Shown here: in pieces, positions 13,510 to 21,248 of the stretch | Numbering within the stretch: position 1 is the stretch's first letter | How the letters are laid out: each line of letters begins with the position of its first letter | Virus record (IMG/VR): IMGVR_UViG_3300042934_000106 | Location: 1 to 57,614 of that record | DNA length: 57,614 nucleotides | Strand: one strand, 5' to 3' | Source of the DNA: a virus | Position numbers and translations under genes: made by a program | The notes under the pieces: generated by a model | Seen by the model: only the letters and a program-made list of their open reading frames with translations | What the model was told of the DNA's origin: nothing | Database searches by the model: none

Positions 13510-13766
13510 GGGGCTCTTAAGGAGCCCCGATAAGTAGTAGTAAGTGAGTCTCCTTGAAGAGACTCACCAAGGTTTCCTTCTTGTTCGATCTCCCTGTTGA
13601 GTAGTTGGCCAAGGCTTCTAAGAGCCTTGGCTCTCGGTTCCAGGTTTGAAGAGATCCAGGAAGGTGTTGGGCCCCGGCTGCCAGTTCAGTATCCAGCCGG
13701 GGCCAGGACTTAGCCGTCTTCCGCGGGAAGACGGAAGCGGGATCAGGTGGCCTGGGGCAGACCAGG
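13510..13766 (+). ncRNA. Row of six hairpins in the late leader
   Basis: Perfect stems: GGGGCTC/GAGCCCC (13510-13528), GTGAGTCTC/GAGACTCAC (13544-13567), GCCAAGGCT/AGCCTTGGC (13608-13631), GGCCCCGGCT/AGCCGGGGCC (13670-13704), CCGTCTTCC/GGAAGACGG (13714-13734) and CCTGG/CCAGG (13751-13766). No gene covers them. About 25 bases past the promoter's -10 box and ending just before the HNH ribosome site. The only long open frame here (13646 onward) runs into the HNH gene. Confidence 0.5.
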
Positions 13767-13804
13767 AGCCTGGTTCTGCGAAGAGATTTCTTGGAGGTGC
13801 ACAG

Positions 13805-14122
13805 GTGCCCAGAGCCGCAATGATCTGCCTGCGAGCCGGCTGCATCTCCAAGACCTTCCGGGACGGACGATGCCGAGAGCATCAGACTCGGAAGCCCTGG
13901 CAGAACGTCTCAGCCAGGAACCAAGCAAGGCCGGCCAACTGGCCCTCCATCAGGGCTCAGGTGTTGGCAAGGGATGGGTTTGCCTGCCAGATGTGCGGAA
14001 CGAGATCCGAGCTGGAGGTTGACCACATCATCCCTGTGGCCAAGGGAGGTTCCTGGGAGATGGAAAATCTGTGGGTCCTCTGCAAAGAGGACCACAAGGC
14101 CAAGTCCAGGAAGTTTGGTTAG
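13805..14122 (+). CDS. HNH endonuclease next to terminase module
   Basis: 105 residues from GTG 13805, seven bases after GGAGG at 13793-13797; ATG 13820 is the alternative. The active region reads [20 protein letters not shown] then [11 protein letters not shown]: two zinc cysteine pairs around a His-His-Asn/His nuclease core. An HNH nuclease at the head of the terminase operon is typical of cos-packaging phages, where it helps terminase cut concatemers. It is the first gene after the rightward promoter and the long hairpin array. Confidence 0.87.
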   Translation: MPRAAMICLRAGCISKTFRDGRCREHQTRKPWQNVSARNQARPANWPSIRAQVLARDGFACQMCGTRSELEVDHIIPVAKGGSWEMENLWVLCKEDHKAKSRKFG

Positions 14123-14123
14123 G

Positions 14124-14197
14124 CCCTCGGTAGCTCAGTTGGTCAGAGCGTCGCCCTCATAAGGCGAAGGTCGCTGGTTCAAGACCAGCCTGAGGGA
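14124..14197 (+). tRNA. tRNA with CAU anticodon (Met or lysidine-modified Ile)
   Basis: A complete 74-base cloverleaf: acceptor CCCTCGG/CTGAGGG (one G-U pair), D stem GCTC/GAGC, anticodon stem TCGCC/GGCGA with loop CTCATAA (anticodon CAT at 14158-14160), T stem GCTGG/CCAGC with loop TTCAAGA, and discriminator A. No CCA is encoded. The C1-G72 pair argues against an initiator tRNA. A CAU anticodon can read AUG as Met or, if the C is changed to lysidine, AUA as Ile; the body does not settle which. Confidence 0.93.
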
Positions 14198-14420
14198 CGA
14201 AGGCACGTGAAGTCTAAAGCCGGTAGCTCCGGATGGCTGGGGATCGCCTCCCTGACGTGCCGAGGTGCCTGATAAGGAAGCGGTGGGGCCGTGCTCCTGT
14301 CCTTGTCGGGCCACGGGGAGGCTGGCCGTGTGCCGGCGTGAGTAAAAGCACCGATGGTGCCACAGGGTGCAAGTCCCTGACTCCCTACTAACCACACCAT
14401 CTAGTGACCGAGATGGCTTG
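14198..14420 (+). ncRNA. Structured gene-free RNA between tRNA and terminator
   Basis: No plausible gene lies here, yet the stretch has many complementary segments: GGCACGT (14202-14208) with ACGTGCC (14255-14261), several inner GC-rich pairs around 14222-14252, GCACC/GGTGC (14348-14360), and CAGGG-TGCAAGT-CCCTG (14363-14379), which is shaped like a tRNA T arm. It would be co-transcribed with the tRNA and end at the terminator 14421-14448. I could not fold it into a tRNA. It may be a decayed tRNA cluster or a distinct small RNA. Confidence 0.45.
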
Positions 14421-14448
14421 ACCCCGCTCACATCGAGCGGGGTTTTTT
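14421..14448 (+). terminator. Rho-independent terminator after tRNA region
   Basis: ACCCCGCT and AGCGGGGT form a perfect stem with a six-base loop, followed by six T. It separates the tRNA/RNA unit from the small genes leading to terminase. Confidence 0.9.
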
Positions 14449-14472
14449 CATTCCCTCAATCAGGAGTTCGTC

Positions 14473-14628
14473 ATGTGGTTCGGAACCTTCAGGATTCGAT
14501 CCTGGTGGAAGTGGCTTCCGCTTTACCTGTCCCCTGTCTTTAAGGACAACGACAAGAAGATTAGGTCTTCGGTTGGTGTGGCTATCGGCTCCTTCGGCCG
14601 AGCTTTCTACGTGATGAGGAAGCTCTGA
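14473..14628 (+). CDS. Small basic protein, 51 aa
   Basis: ATG 14473 with CAGGAG six bases upstream. The sequence is basic and aromatic (MWFGTFRIRSWWKWLPLYL) and may be an amphipathic or membrane-associated peptide. First gene after the terminator; stop overlaps the next start. Function unknown. Confidence 0.65.
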   Translation: MWFGTFRIRSWWKWLPLYLSPVFKDNDKKIRSSVGVAIGSFGRAFYVMRKL

Positions 14629-14729
14629 TGCCTACCGAAGAAGAGATGCGTAGCCCCACCTGGTGCTGGACGCACAACTGCGAGATGTCCCAGTGCCCTC
14701 CCCCTCCACCGCCTCAGGAGCCCAAGTGA
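14628..14729 (+). CDS. Tiny Cys- and Pro-rich protein, 33 aa
   Basis: ATG 14628 overlaps the previous stop (TGATG) and its stop overlaps GTG 14726. It has three cysteines in CWTHNCEMSQC and then a run of six prolines. Small Cys-Pro proteins of this kind recur in actinophages without known function. Possibly metal-binding. Confidence 0.55.
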   Translation: MPTEEEMRSPTWCWTHNCEMSQCPPPPPPQEPK

Positions 14730-14902
14730 CGGCTCGTAAGAGCGCCTACGACATCCCCGTTGATCTCCTTGTTCGGATTGGTGACGTAACCGAGCTGATT
14801 GAGCTGGGGACCTTCAAGTTTCCCTGGCCGTACAACGCTTACCAGGAGCTTCCGCGGATGCTGCGGGAAGCAGCAGACGCCATTGAGAAGGGGGCTCCAT
14901 GA
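14726..14902 (+). CDS. Hypothetical protein, 58 aa
   Basis: GTG 14726 lies five bases after GGAG and overlaps the previous stop. The protein runs VTARKSAYDIPVDLL and then GTFKFPWPYNAYQELP; no motif. The stop overlaps the next start by four bases. Function unknown. Confidence 0.7.
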   Translation: MTARKSAYDIPVDLLVRIGDVTELIELGTFKFPWPYNAYQELPRMLREAADAIEKGAP

Positions 14903-15414
14903 CTGAGACTCAGCCCCTGCCGGGGGATATCGGACTGACCAAGATCGGTGGACTGGCCGGCCTGTTCGTGAACTTCGGCCAGTGGTTCGTCGGTGACTTC
15001 GCTCCTGTCCAACACGCTCTGATCTATGTCGGAGACGGCATGGTCGTCCAGGCCATGCCTTCGGGCGCAGAGCTGATCCCCCTCGAAGAGGCTTCGCCTG
15101 TTGTGAAGTGGTCTACAGGGCTCATCAAGCTGACAGACCAGCAGAGGGAGGCCATAGCTGACGAGGCTTACGGCCTCGTTGGTACTCCGTATTCCTTCCT
15201 GGACTACGTCTCCATTGCCCTTGAGCGGCTTGGTATCCGTCCGCGGTGGGTGCTGGAGCGAGTGGCCTCGTCCGGCCACCTGATCTGTTCTCAGTTGGTC
15301 GTAGAGGCATACCGCCGTGCCGGCGTCGATCTGTTCCCCGGCAAGTTCCCAGGCGACTCCACGCCTGGTGACATCTGGAAGCTCCTCAAGAACCTGGAAG
15401 ACGCTAATGCCTGA
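14899..15414 (+). CDS. NlpC/P60-like (circularly permuted) hydrolase
   Basis: 171 residues. The order of motifs, GDIGLTK near residue 9, His39 in HALIYVGDG and then Cys130 in LICSQLVVEAYRRAG, fits the permuted NlpC/P60 (YiiX/YaeF-like) superfamily, in which His precedes the nucleophilic Cys. Members cleave peptide or amide bonds, often in lipids or cell wall. It has no signal peptide and lies before terminase, away from the lysis genes, so a role in particle assembly or entry is as likely as lysis. Confidence 0.75.
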   Translation: MTETQPLPGDIGLTKIGGLAGLFVNFGQWFVGDFAPVQHALIYVGDGMVVQAMPSGAELIPLEEASPVVKWSTGLIKLTDQQREAIADEAYGLVGTPYSFLDYVSIALERLGIRPRWVLERVASSGHLICSQLVVEAYRRAGVDLFPGKFPGDSTPGDIWKLLKNLEDANA

Positions 15415-15586
15415 GTTTGATGAAGACCTGCTGGAGTTCTTCCCTGAAGACGTTCTAATGAAGGCCAACAAGCCTTCTAAGGCGTCTGAGCGCCGTTCCT
15501 GGAAGGAACAGGCCAAGGCAGACCTTGAAGAGCTTGCAGACCTCTACCCGGAGTACGCAGGCGTTCTGAATGAGGTCCAGCTCTGA
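15407..15586 (+). CDS. Hypothetical helical protein, 59 aa
   Basis: ATG 15407 overlaps the hydrolase stop. Strongly charged and helical (KASERRSWKEQAKADLEELA), resembling small pre-terminase proteins of actinophages. Function unknown. Confidence 0.68.
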   Translation: MPEFDEDLLEFFPEDVLMKANKPSKASERRSWKEQAKADLEELADLYPEYAGVLNEVQL

Positions 15587-15762
15587 TGGCTCGGATGCTG
15601 GGTAAGTTCTCTCGCCCCTACTGCCGCCAGTGCGCGTGTGAGTCCGGCCCTGACTGTCCGGACTACAGCCGTTCCAAGAGGTCTCAGAAGGCCAAAGAGA
15701 AGCGGGACTGGGGCAAGACAATTGTGGATGCCATTGAGGAGGTCTTCGATGTGTTCACATGA
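15586..15762 (+). CDS. Small zinc-knuckle protein, 58 aa
   Basis: ATG 15586 overlaps the previous stop. Four cysteines lie in YCRQCACESGPDC, followed by a highly basic stretch (SRSKRSQKAKEKR). This is consistent with a small nucleic-acid-binding zinc knuckle. Function unknown. Confidence 0.66.
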   Translation: MARMLGKFSRPYCRQCACESGPDCPDYSRSKRSQKAKEKRDWGKTIVDAIEEVFDVFT

Positions 15763-15955
15763 GGACTGCTGGGTTGAGGTGCTTCCTGACGGACAGATCG
15801 ATGAGACTCACGTGACTTCATTGGATGAGCTGGTTGAACTCAAGGTGCTTCAGAAGAAGTTGAACGAGGTCATAGAGAACATGTCCTTGGCTTCCCGAGG
15901 CTATGGGATTCCTTATCACTTCACTACCAACGCAGGGGAGGTTCCTAATGGGTAG
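15749..15955 (+). CDS. Hypothetical protein before terminase, 68 aa
   Basis: ATG 15749 follows GAGGAGG and overlaps the previous gene by 14 bases. It has two cysteines at the N-terminus (MCSHEDCWVEV) and a helical centre. Its stop overlaps the terminase small subunit start. Function unknown. Confidence 0.68.
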   Translation: MCSHEDCWVEVLPDGQIDETHVTSLDELVELKVLQKKLNEVIENMSLASRGYGIPYHFTTNAGEVPNG

Positions 15956-16376
15956 TCGGGGACCAACCCCAAGCGGGAATGCCCGTAGGCGCAACAAGCA
16001 CGAGTCGGCTACTGAGATTCCCAAGGAGTCTCGTCCTGGTCGCCCTCTCCCCAAGTACCTCCCCGTTTCCACTGCTGCTGCTAAGCACTTCTGGAAGGTC
16101 TGGTCCGAGTCTCCTCAGTCGGCTACATGGATTGAGACTGACTGGCTGGAGCTGGAGTCCACCACCAAGTTGGTGAACGACCTTTACCTAGGTGACAACA
16201 AGGTGGCCGGCGAGATCCGGCAGAGGGTTGCCAAGTGGGGCGCCACCAACGAGGACAGGGCTCGACTTCGCATGAAGTTCGAGGAGACCCCTGAAGGCCC
16301 CTCTGGGCCCTCTGAGGAAGAGCTGACGAACTTCGACATGGATCAGGAGATTTACAACAAGCTGAGAGCCGTATGA
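15948..16376 (+). CDS. terS: Terminase small subunit
   Basis: 142 residues from ATG 15948 (SD GGGGAGG). The N-terminus [15 protein letters not shown] is the usual basic opening of actinophage small terminases; the middle is helical with the pattern AAAKHFWKVW...TDWLELESTTKLV. It would recognise packaging DNA and present it to the large subunit encoded 16 bases downstream. Confidence 0.88.
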   Translation: MGSRGPTPSGNARRRNKHESATEIPKESRPGRPLPKYLPVSTAAAKHFWKVWSESPQSATWIETDWLELESTTKLVNDLYLGDNKVAGEIRQRVAKWGATNEDRARLRMKFEETPEGPSGPSEEELTNFDMDQEIYNKLRAV

Positions 16377-16392
16377 CGCAAGGGAGGTCCCT

Positions 16393-17976
16393 ATGCAAAC
16401 GGGGAACCTCCCGGAATCAGTACCGTCTCCCAAGGAGACGCTGGGCTATCACGTCATTCGATGGGCCAAGAAGTACGTTGTCACCCCTGATGGTGAACGT
16501 GCTGGTGAGCCTTGGGAGTTTACTCCTGAACAGCTCAGGTTCGTCCTCTGGTTCTATGCCATCAACCCTGATGGAACCTGGAAGTACTCCGCGGGCACGC
16601 TGAGACGTGCGAAGGGATGGGGCAAGACACCGCTCCTGGCAGCCCTGGCTATTGCCGAGTTCATTGGTCCTGTCCGCTTTGATGGTTGGGACGCCTTCGG
16701 CCTCCCCAAGGCCAAGGCAGTACCTCTCCCCATTGTGCAGATCGGTGCTACGGCACTGGACCAGACAGCACAGACGATGGACATGATCCGAGGAATGCTC
16801 TCGGAGTCCCCGGCCGAAGCACATTACGGCCTGGACATCGGCAAGTCGGTGGTTCAGTTCAAGTCTGGTAAGCCCGGCACCATCAAGCCCAAGGCGACTG
16901 CCGGCGGTACCAACGAAGGTAACCGCCCATCGTTTGTCGTCATGGACGAGTGTCACCACTGGATCTCCACCAACGGTGGCCCTGACTTCTATCAGGTACT
17001 CAAGCGTAACGTTGAGAAGACCACGAAGATGGGTTCTCGCTGGGTATCTACGACAAACGCCTATAACCCTTCCCAGGACTCCGTTGCTCAGATCATTCAT
17101 GAATCCGAGATGGTCACTAAGGATTACTGGCTCTATGACTGTCTCGAAGCCTCAATTGACGTTGAGGACATCAGGGATGAGGAGAAGGTCCGACAGGCCC
17201 TCATAGAGGCGTATGGGGATGCTGACTGGGCTGATATTGATGGTCTCACCAAGACCATCCTCTATGACCGGACGACTCCGGACTCAACCTACTGCCGGTA
17301 CTACTTCAACCAGATTGCAGAGTCCTCAGACGGTTGGATGTCCAAGGCTGAATGGGACGCAGTTCATTCCAGCTATGAGCCCATCAAGCCGGGTGATCAG
17401 ATAGCCATAGGCTTTGACGGATCGATCCGCAATGACGCGACTGGTCTTGTGGGTTGCCGGCTCAGTGATGGCAAGCTCTTCGTCCTGGACGTATGGGAGA
17501 AGCCTGAGAATGCCAAGGATGACTGGGAAGTAGACACTCTGGCCGTTGAGGCGGCTGTTTACAAGGCTTTCCAGACCTACAAGGTTGAGTGGTTCTACGG
17601 GGACCCTCCCTACTTCCAAGAGGCCATGGGCCGATGGGCAATCCAGTTCGCCACCAGAGACACCGAGTACGTCTATGAGTTCTGGACGAACAGGCCCACT
17701 CGCATGGTCCAGGCAACAGAACGTTTCCGTTCCGCGGTCATGACCAAGGAACTCTGTCACGACGGAGACGAGCGTCTTACTCGTCATGTCCTCAACGCCG
17801 TTACCCGTGAAGTCATGGTGGGCGGTGAAGTCGGAATTCTCATTCAAAAAGACAGCCCACGATCCAAGAGGAAGATTGACCTTGCGGTGTGCGCAATTCT
17901 CGCCCTGGAGGCGAGAGCGGATGCTATAGCCGACGGACGCATGAAGCGACGGAGGTCACGCGTCGTGGGGTTCTAG
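16393..17976 (+). CDS. terL: Terminase large subunit (ATPase and nuclease)
   Basis: 527 residues. The ATPase domain has a Walker-A-like RRAKGWGKT (residues 71-79) and Walker B FVVMDE (181-186). The C-terminal nuclease domain has an RNase H-type Asp in AIGFDGS (Asp342) with a second acidic cluster in DPPYFQEAM (about 395-405). It pumps DNA into the prohead through the portal and cuts concatemers. SD GGGAGG lies five bases before the ATG. Confidence 0.95.
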   Translation: MQTGNLPESVPSPKETLGYHVIRWAKKYVVTPDGERAGEPWEFTPEQLRFVLWFYAINPDGTWKYSAGTLRRAKGWGKTPLLAALAIAEFIGPVRFDGWDAFGLPKAKAVPLPIVQIGATALDQTAQTMDMIRGMLSESPAEAHYGLDIGKSVVQFKSGKPGTIKPKATAGGTNEGNRPSFVVMDECHHWISTNGGPDFYQVLKRNVEKTTKMGSRWVSTTNAYNPSQDSVAQIIHESEMVTKDYWLYDCLEASIDVEDIRDEEKVRQALIEAYGDADWADIDGLTKTILYDRTTPDSTYCRYYFNQIAESSDGWMSKAEWDAVHSSYEPIKPGDQIAIGFDGSIRNDATGLVGCRLSDGKLFVLDVWEKPENAKDDWEVDTLAVEAAVYKAFQTYKVEWFYGDPPYFQEAMGRWAIQFATRDTEYVYEFWTNRPTRMVQATERFRSAVMTKELCHDGDERLTRHVLNAVTREVMVGGEVGILIQKDSPRSKRKIDLAVCAILALEARADAIADGRMKRRRSRVVGF

Positions 17977-17988
17977 TTAGGAGGCCCC

Positions 17989-19434
17989 ATGATTGTCCCT
18001 CCCAGTGGCTATTCGTCTGTTGGTCCACCTCAGACAGAGCTTGACTGGCTGGCCTTCCTTCAGGGGAAGATAACCAGTGGTAGAGAAGACATCCTCAAGT
18101 ACATTGCGTACTACGAGGGTGAGCAACAGAAGATGGCCTTTGCTCAGGCCCGGTACAAGAGTGCATTCCGGGATCTCTTCAACGACTGGCGAGACAACTT
18201 CTGTGGTCTCATCATCGACTCCGCTACAGAGCGGATGAGGGTAGATGGTTTCCGCATCCCATCAGAGGGTGGGATGAGCAAGGAAGCCCGGGAGTTCTGG
18301 CAGAGGAACAGTCTGGATTCACTGGCCAATGCGGTCCACCTGGACGCAATGGTGCAGGGCAAGGCTTACGTTGTGGTCTGGGGTGACTCCAATGGGGAGC
18401 CCATTGTTACCCCTGTCTCTGCTGAGGAAATGGCAGTCCAGTACAAACCCGGCTCGCTCACCGAGCTGGAGGCCGCGGCTCGCTTCTTCATGGACTCATG
18501 GGGACGTACATGGGTGACGTTGTGGACCGAGACCTACGTCTATGAGGTTCCTCTTGGCAACACCATGTGGGAGCAGGGAGAGAGGAAACCGAACCCTTTT
18601 AAGAGGGTTCCAGTCGTCCCCTTCCACAACAGGTCTCGCATCAATGGTGAGCCTTACTCGGATCTTGCTAACGTCATCCCCATTCAGGATGCGGTCAACA
18701 AGATCACATCTGATGCCCTCCTGGCTTCTGAATTTGCGGCCTGGCCCCAGAGGTGGGTTACTGGCCTGGAAATCCAGGAGGATGAGAACGGCAACGCAAA
18801 GCCTCCCTACGACGTTGGTGTGGACAAGCTTCTTCAGGCCGAGAATCCCGAGGTTGTATTCGGCCAGTTCGAAGCAAGTGACCTCAGTAACTACGTCAAC
18901 TTCATCAATCTTCTGGTACAGCACCTTAGTTCTGTATCCAGGACCCCAAGCCATTATTTCCTGGTTAACCAGGGCACCGCTCCTTCCGGTGAGGCGATTA
19001 TCAGCGCTGAGGCCGGCCTTGTCTCCAAGGTGAAGGAGCGGATGCTGTACTTCGGGGAAGCCTGGGAGCAGGTGATTCGACTGTGCTTCCAGATCAAGAA
19101 AGACAAGAGGGCTGACGAGGTCGCTCTTGAAACTGTGTGGGCTGATCCTGAGTACAGAACTGAGGCCCAGCACATTGATGCTCTGCTCAAGCTGAAGCAG
19201 CTCAACGTTCCCGAGGAAATCTTGTGGATGCGAGCTGGCTTCTCGTCTGCCGAAATCGAGATGTTCCGCGAAATGCGGAAGGACGATGCTAAGGCAGCCA
19301 AGGAAGTGTCAGAGCTTGGTCCCCAGGCACCTCAGCCTGGTGCCCCTGGAGAAGGCAAGGCAGCCGCAATGGCGAACAAGCCGCCTCAGGGCAACTCTGG
19401 GAATGTCTCCCGGAAGCTCAACGAAAAGAAGTAA
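17989..19434 (+). CDS. Portal protein (SPP1 gp6-like)
   Basis: 481 residues with SD AGGAGG. It is the right length and lies directly after terminase; features such as DAVNKITSDALLASEFAAWP and PSGEAIISAEAGLVSKVKER are typical of the gp6-type portal family, with a low-complexity tail. Twelve copies form the DNA channel at one capsid vertex. Confidence 0.92.
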   Translation: MIVPPSGYSSVGPPQTELDWLAFLQGKITSGREDILKYIAYYEGEQQKMAFAQARYKSAFRDLFNDWRDNFCGLIIDSATERMRVDGFRIPSEGGMSKEAREFWQRNSLDSLANAVHLDAMVQGKAYVVVWGDSNGEPIVTPVSAEEMAVQYKPGSLTELEAAARFFMDSWGRTWVTLWTETYVYEVPLGNTMWEQGERKPNPFKRVPVVPFHNRSRINGEPYSDLANVIPIQDAVNKITSDALLASEFAAWPQRWVTGLEIQEDENGNAKPPYDVGVDKLLQAENPEVVFGQFEASDLSNYVNFINLLVQHLSSVSRTPSHYFLVNQGTAPSGEAIISAEAGLVSKVKERMLYFGEAWEQVIRLCFQIKKDKRADEVALETVWADPEYRTEAQHIDALLKLKQLNVPEEILWMRAGFSSAEIEMFREMRKDDAKAAKEVSELGPQAPQPGAPGEGKAAAMANKPPQGNSGNVSRKLNEKK

Positions 19435-19443
19435 CACACTGAA

Positions 19444-19502
19444 GCGCATGCCGGCCAACCGAAATGGGAGGTCGGTCTAACCGAAATGGGATGAGCGCAT
19501 GC
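19444..19502 (+). repeat. Paired direct repeats upstream of scaffold gene
   Basis: GCGCATGCC occurs at 19444-19452 and 19494-19502 (exactly 50 bases apart), and AACCGAAATGGGA at 19457-19469 and 19479-19491 (22 bases apart). The second GCGCATGCC includes the scaffold ATG. Confidence 0.8.
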
Positions 19503-20059
19503 CTGAAGAGAACACGACCGAGACGACCACCACGGAGACCACGACTACTGAGACCTCGTCTCAGGAGCCGAAGACTCCCACCACTCTGGAAGAGGCTCTG
19601 GCCCTTCTGGAGAAGGAGCGGGAGAACACCACGAAGTGGAAGGGCCTGTCTCGACAGAACGAGGACAACTACAGGGCTGTCTCCAAGGAGCGAGACGACC
19701 TCAAGGCGTCCCAGATGACCGATGCAGAGAAGGCTATTGAAGCCGCACGCACTGAGGGCCGGAATTCCGCACTCAGTGAGGTGGGCACAGACCTGGTTAC
19801 CGCCGAAATGGCGCTTCAGGCTGCTACGGCTGGAGTCACTCTGCCCCCGGCTGAGTTCCTGGACTACTCCAAGTTTTTTGGAGATGACGGACGTCCGAGC
19901 AAGGACAAGGTCAAGACGTTTGTGGAGTCCCTTCCCAAGGCCAGGGAAGAGTTCCCCAACCTTCAGGGTGCCGGCAAGCAGACCGGTGGCGTCCCTGAGA
20001 TTACGACCATGGACCCCAAGGAGCTTGCAGACATCATCTCGGACGGGTCGATCATCTAA
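19499..20059 (+). CDS. Capsid scaffolding protein
   Basis: 186 residues, very acidic, with a Thr/Glu-rich start (MPEENTTETTTTETTTTETS) and a long charged coiled-coil-like middle (EALALLEKERENTTKWKGLS), the usual profile of scaffold proteins. It precedes the capsid gene. The ATG lies just after a pair of direct repeats (19444-19502) and I see no strong ribosome site. A leaky terminator follows at 20079-20105. Confidence 0.85.
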   Translation: MPEENTTETTTTETTTTETSSQEPKTPTTLEEALALLEKERENTTKWKGLSRQNEDNYRAVSKERDDLKASQMTDAEKAIEAARTEGRNSALSEVGTDLVTAEMALQAATAGVTLPPAEFLDYSKFFGDDGRPSKDKVKTFVESLPKAREEFPNLQGAGKQTGGVPEITTMDPKELADIISDGSII

Positions 20060-20078
20060 CACCCTCTAACCATCTGTG

Positions 20079-20105
20079 AGCCCTCCACCTCCGGAGGGCT
20101 TTTTT
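20079..20105 (+). terminator. Terminator between scaffold and capsid genes
   Basis: AGCCCTCC and GGAGGGCT form a perfect eight-base stem with a six-base loop and a run of six T. There is no promoter visible between it and the capsid gene, so it must be partly read through or overcome by antitermination, perhaps to set the scaffold-to-capsid ratio. Confidence 0.85.
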
Positions 20106-20127
20106 CATGCCCTTTTGGAGGCCGTAC

Positions 20128-21216
20128 ATGGCTACTACGCACCACTTTAATCTTGACCCCAAGCAGGTCACCATTGCTGCTCTGGGTCTGCTTGACCGAC
20201 AGCTCACCCTTGGTTCTATCCCGGCTCGTTACTCTGAGCTGAACTTTGAAGGTGGCCTGGGTGACGTGATTAACGTCAACCGTCCGAGCCGCTCCATTCC
20301 GGTGCAGGAGACTGGCGTCTCTAACATCATCAAGAACACCATCACTGGTGACAAGAACGTCTTTGCCGCTGCTGCTGAGCGTCCGGACCCGACCAGCCGG
20401 CGGGCCCCGAACGGTTTCATCAACGAGACCCGATTCCCGGTCCAGCTCACGACTTTGGTCCAGAATGCCTCTCCGCTTTCGATGGAGCAGGTTGCTTTTG
20501 ACCTGAAGAAGTTCGGTGGTCAGATTCTGGCTCCGCTCACCCGCGGTATGGCTGAGTACTTTGATGACACCATTGCGGCCTGGATCAAGGCCAACATCAC
20601 GCGTGGGGGCCTGACCACGGCTCAGAAGAACGTCGTTGGTGGTGACGTTGAGGTTTCCATTCCGCAGTACGACGGCACCCGAGAGAACATGATGGAGCGT
20701 GCGCTTCGTCTGCGTACCGCGTTCGTTGATGCTCGTCTGGCTCTTCGTCGGGCGAACGTTCCAGACTCTGAGCGCTACGTCATTGCCGGCCCCGAGGTTG
20801 AGGCCATCCTTCTGAAGGACCCCGAGTTTGTGAGTGTCGACTACAGCGGAGACACCAACGCCCTTCGTCGGGCCACCATCGGTTCCTTCTACGGCTTCGA
20901 TGTCGTGATTCACAACTCGTTCGACCTGGAGATGTACTTCTTCCACAAGAGTGCCTTCCTCCTGGCCACCGTTTGCCCGGCTATCCCGATGGGTGCGGTC
21001 ACCGGTTCTGTCCAGTCCGTCAACGGCATTGCCACCCGCATGCTGGTCGACTACGACTACGACAAGAAGGCCGACACCATCGGCCTGGACACGATGTACG
21101 GCTTCACCACCATCAAGGAAGACCCGGACTACAACGTCCGCGGCACCGTGATCGGTGAGAAGTTCGTCCGTGGTCTGAAGGTGAACATCACCGAGGTTGC
21201 TCCGGTAACTCCGTAA
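20128..21216 (+). CDS. Major capsid protein
   Basis: 362 residues from ATG 20128 (SD GGAGG). Position after the scaffold, length and content are typical of the HK97/P22-fold major capsid proteins of actinophages: an N-terminal arm, a long helical spine segment, a beta-rich P domain and the C-terminal A domain. There is no clear protease gene, so maturation may not need cleavage. Confidence 0.92.
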   Translation: MATTHHFNLDPKQVTIAALGLLDRQLTLGSIPARYSELNFEGGLGDVINVNRPSRSIPVQETGVSNIIKNTITGDKNVFAAAAERPDPTSRRAPNGFINETRFPVQLTTLVQNASPLSMEQVAFDLKKFGGQILAPLTRGMAEYFDDTIAAWIKANITRGGLTTAQKNVVGGDVEVSIPQYDGTRENMMERALRLRTAFVDARLALRRANVPDSERYVIAGPEVEAILLKDPEFVSVDYSGDTNALRRATIGSFYGFDVVIHNSFDLEMYFFHKSAFLLATVCPAIPMGAVTGSVQSVNGIATRMLVDYDYDKKADTIGLDTMYGFTTIKEDPDYNVRGTVIGEKFVRGLKVNITEVAPVTP

Positions 21217-21248
21217 TTCAGCCTTCCCTTTGAAGGGAGGGATGACTA

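Noticed and set aside
14348-14387. Second tRNA downstream of the first (T-arm-like CAGGG-TGCAAGT-CCCTG and possible acceptor)
   Set aside because: Acceptor pairing is imperfect, no proper D or anticodon arm could be drawn with a canonical loop; reported only as structured RNA.
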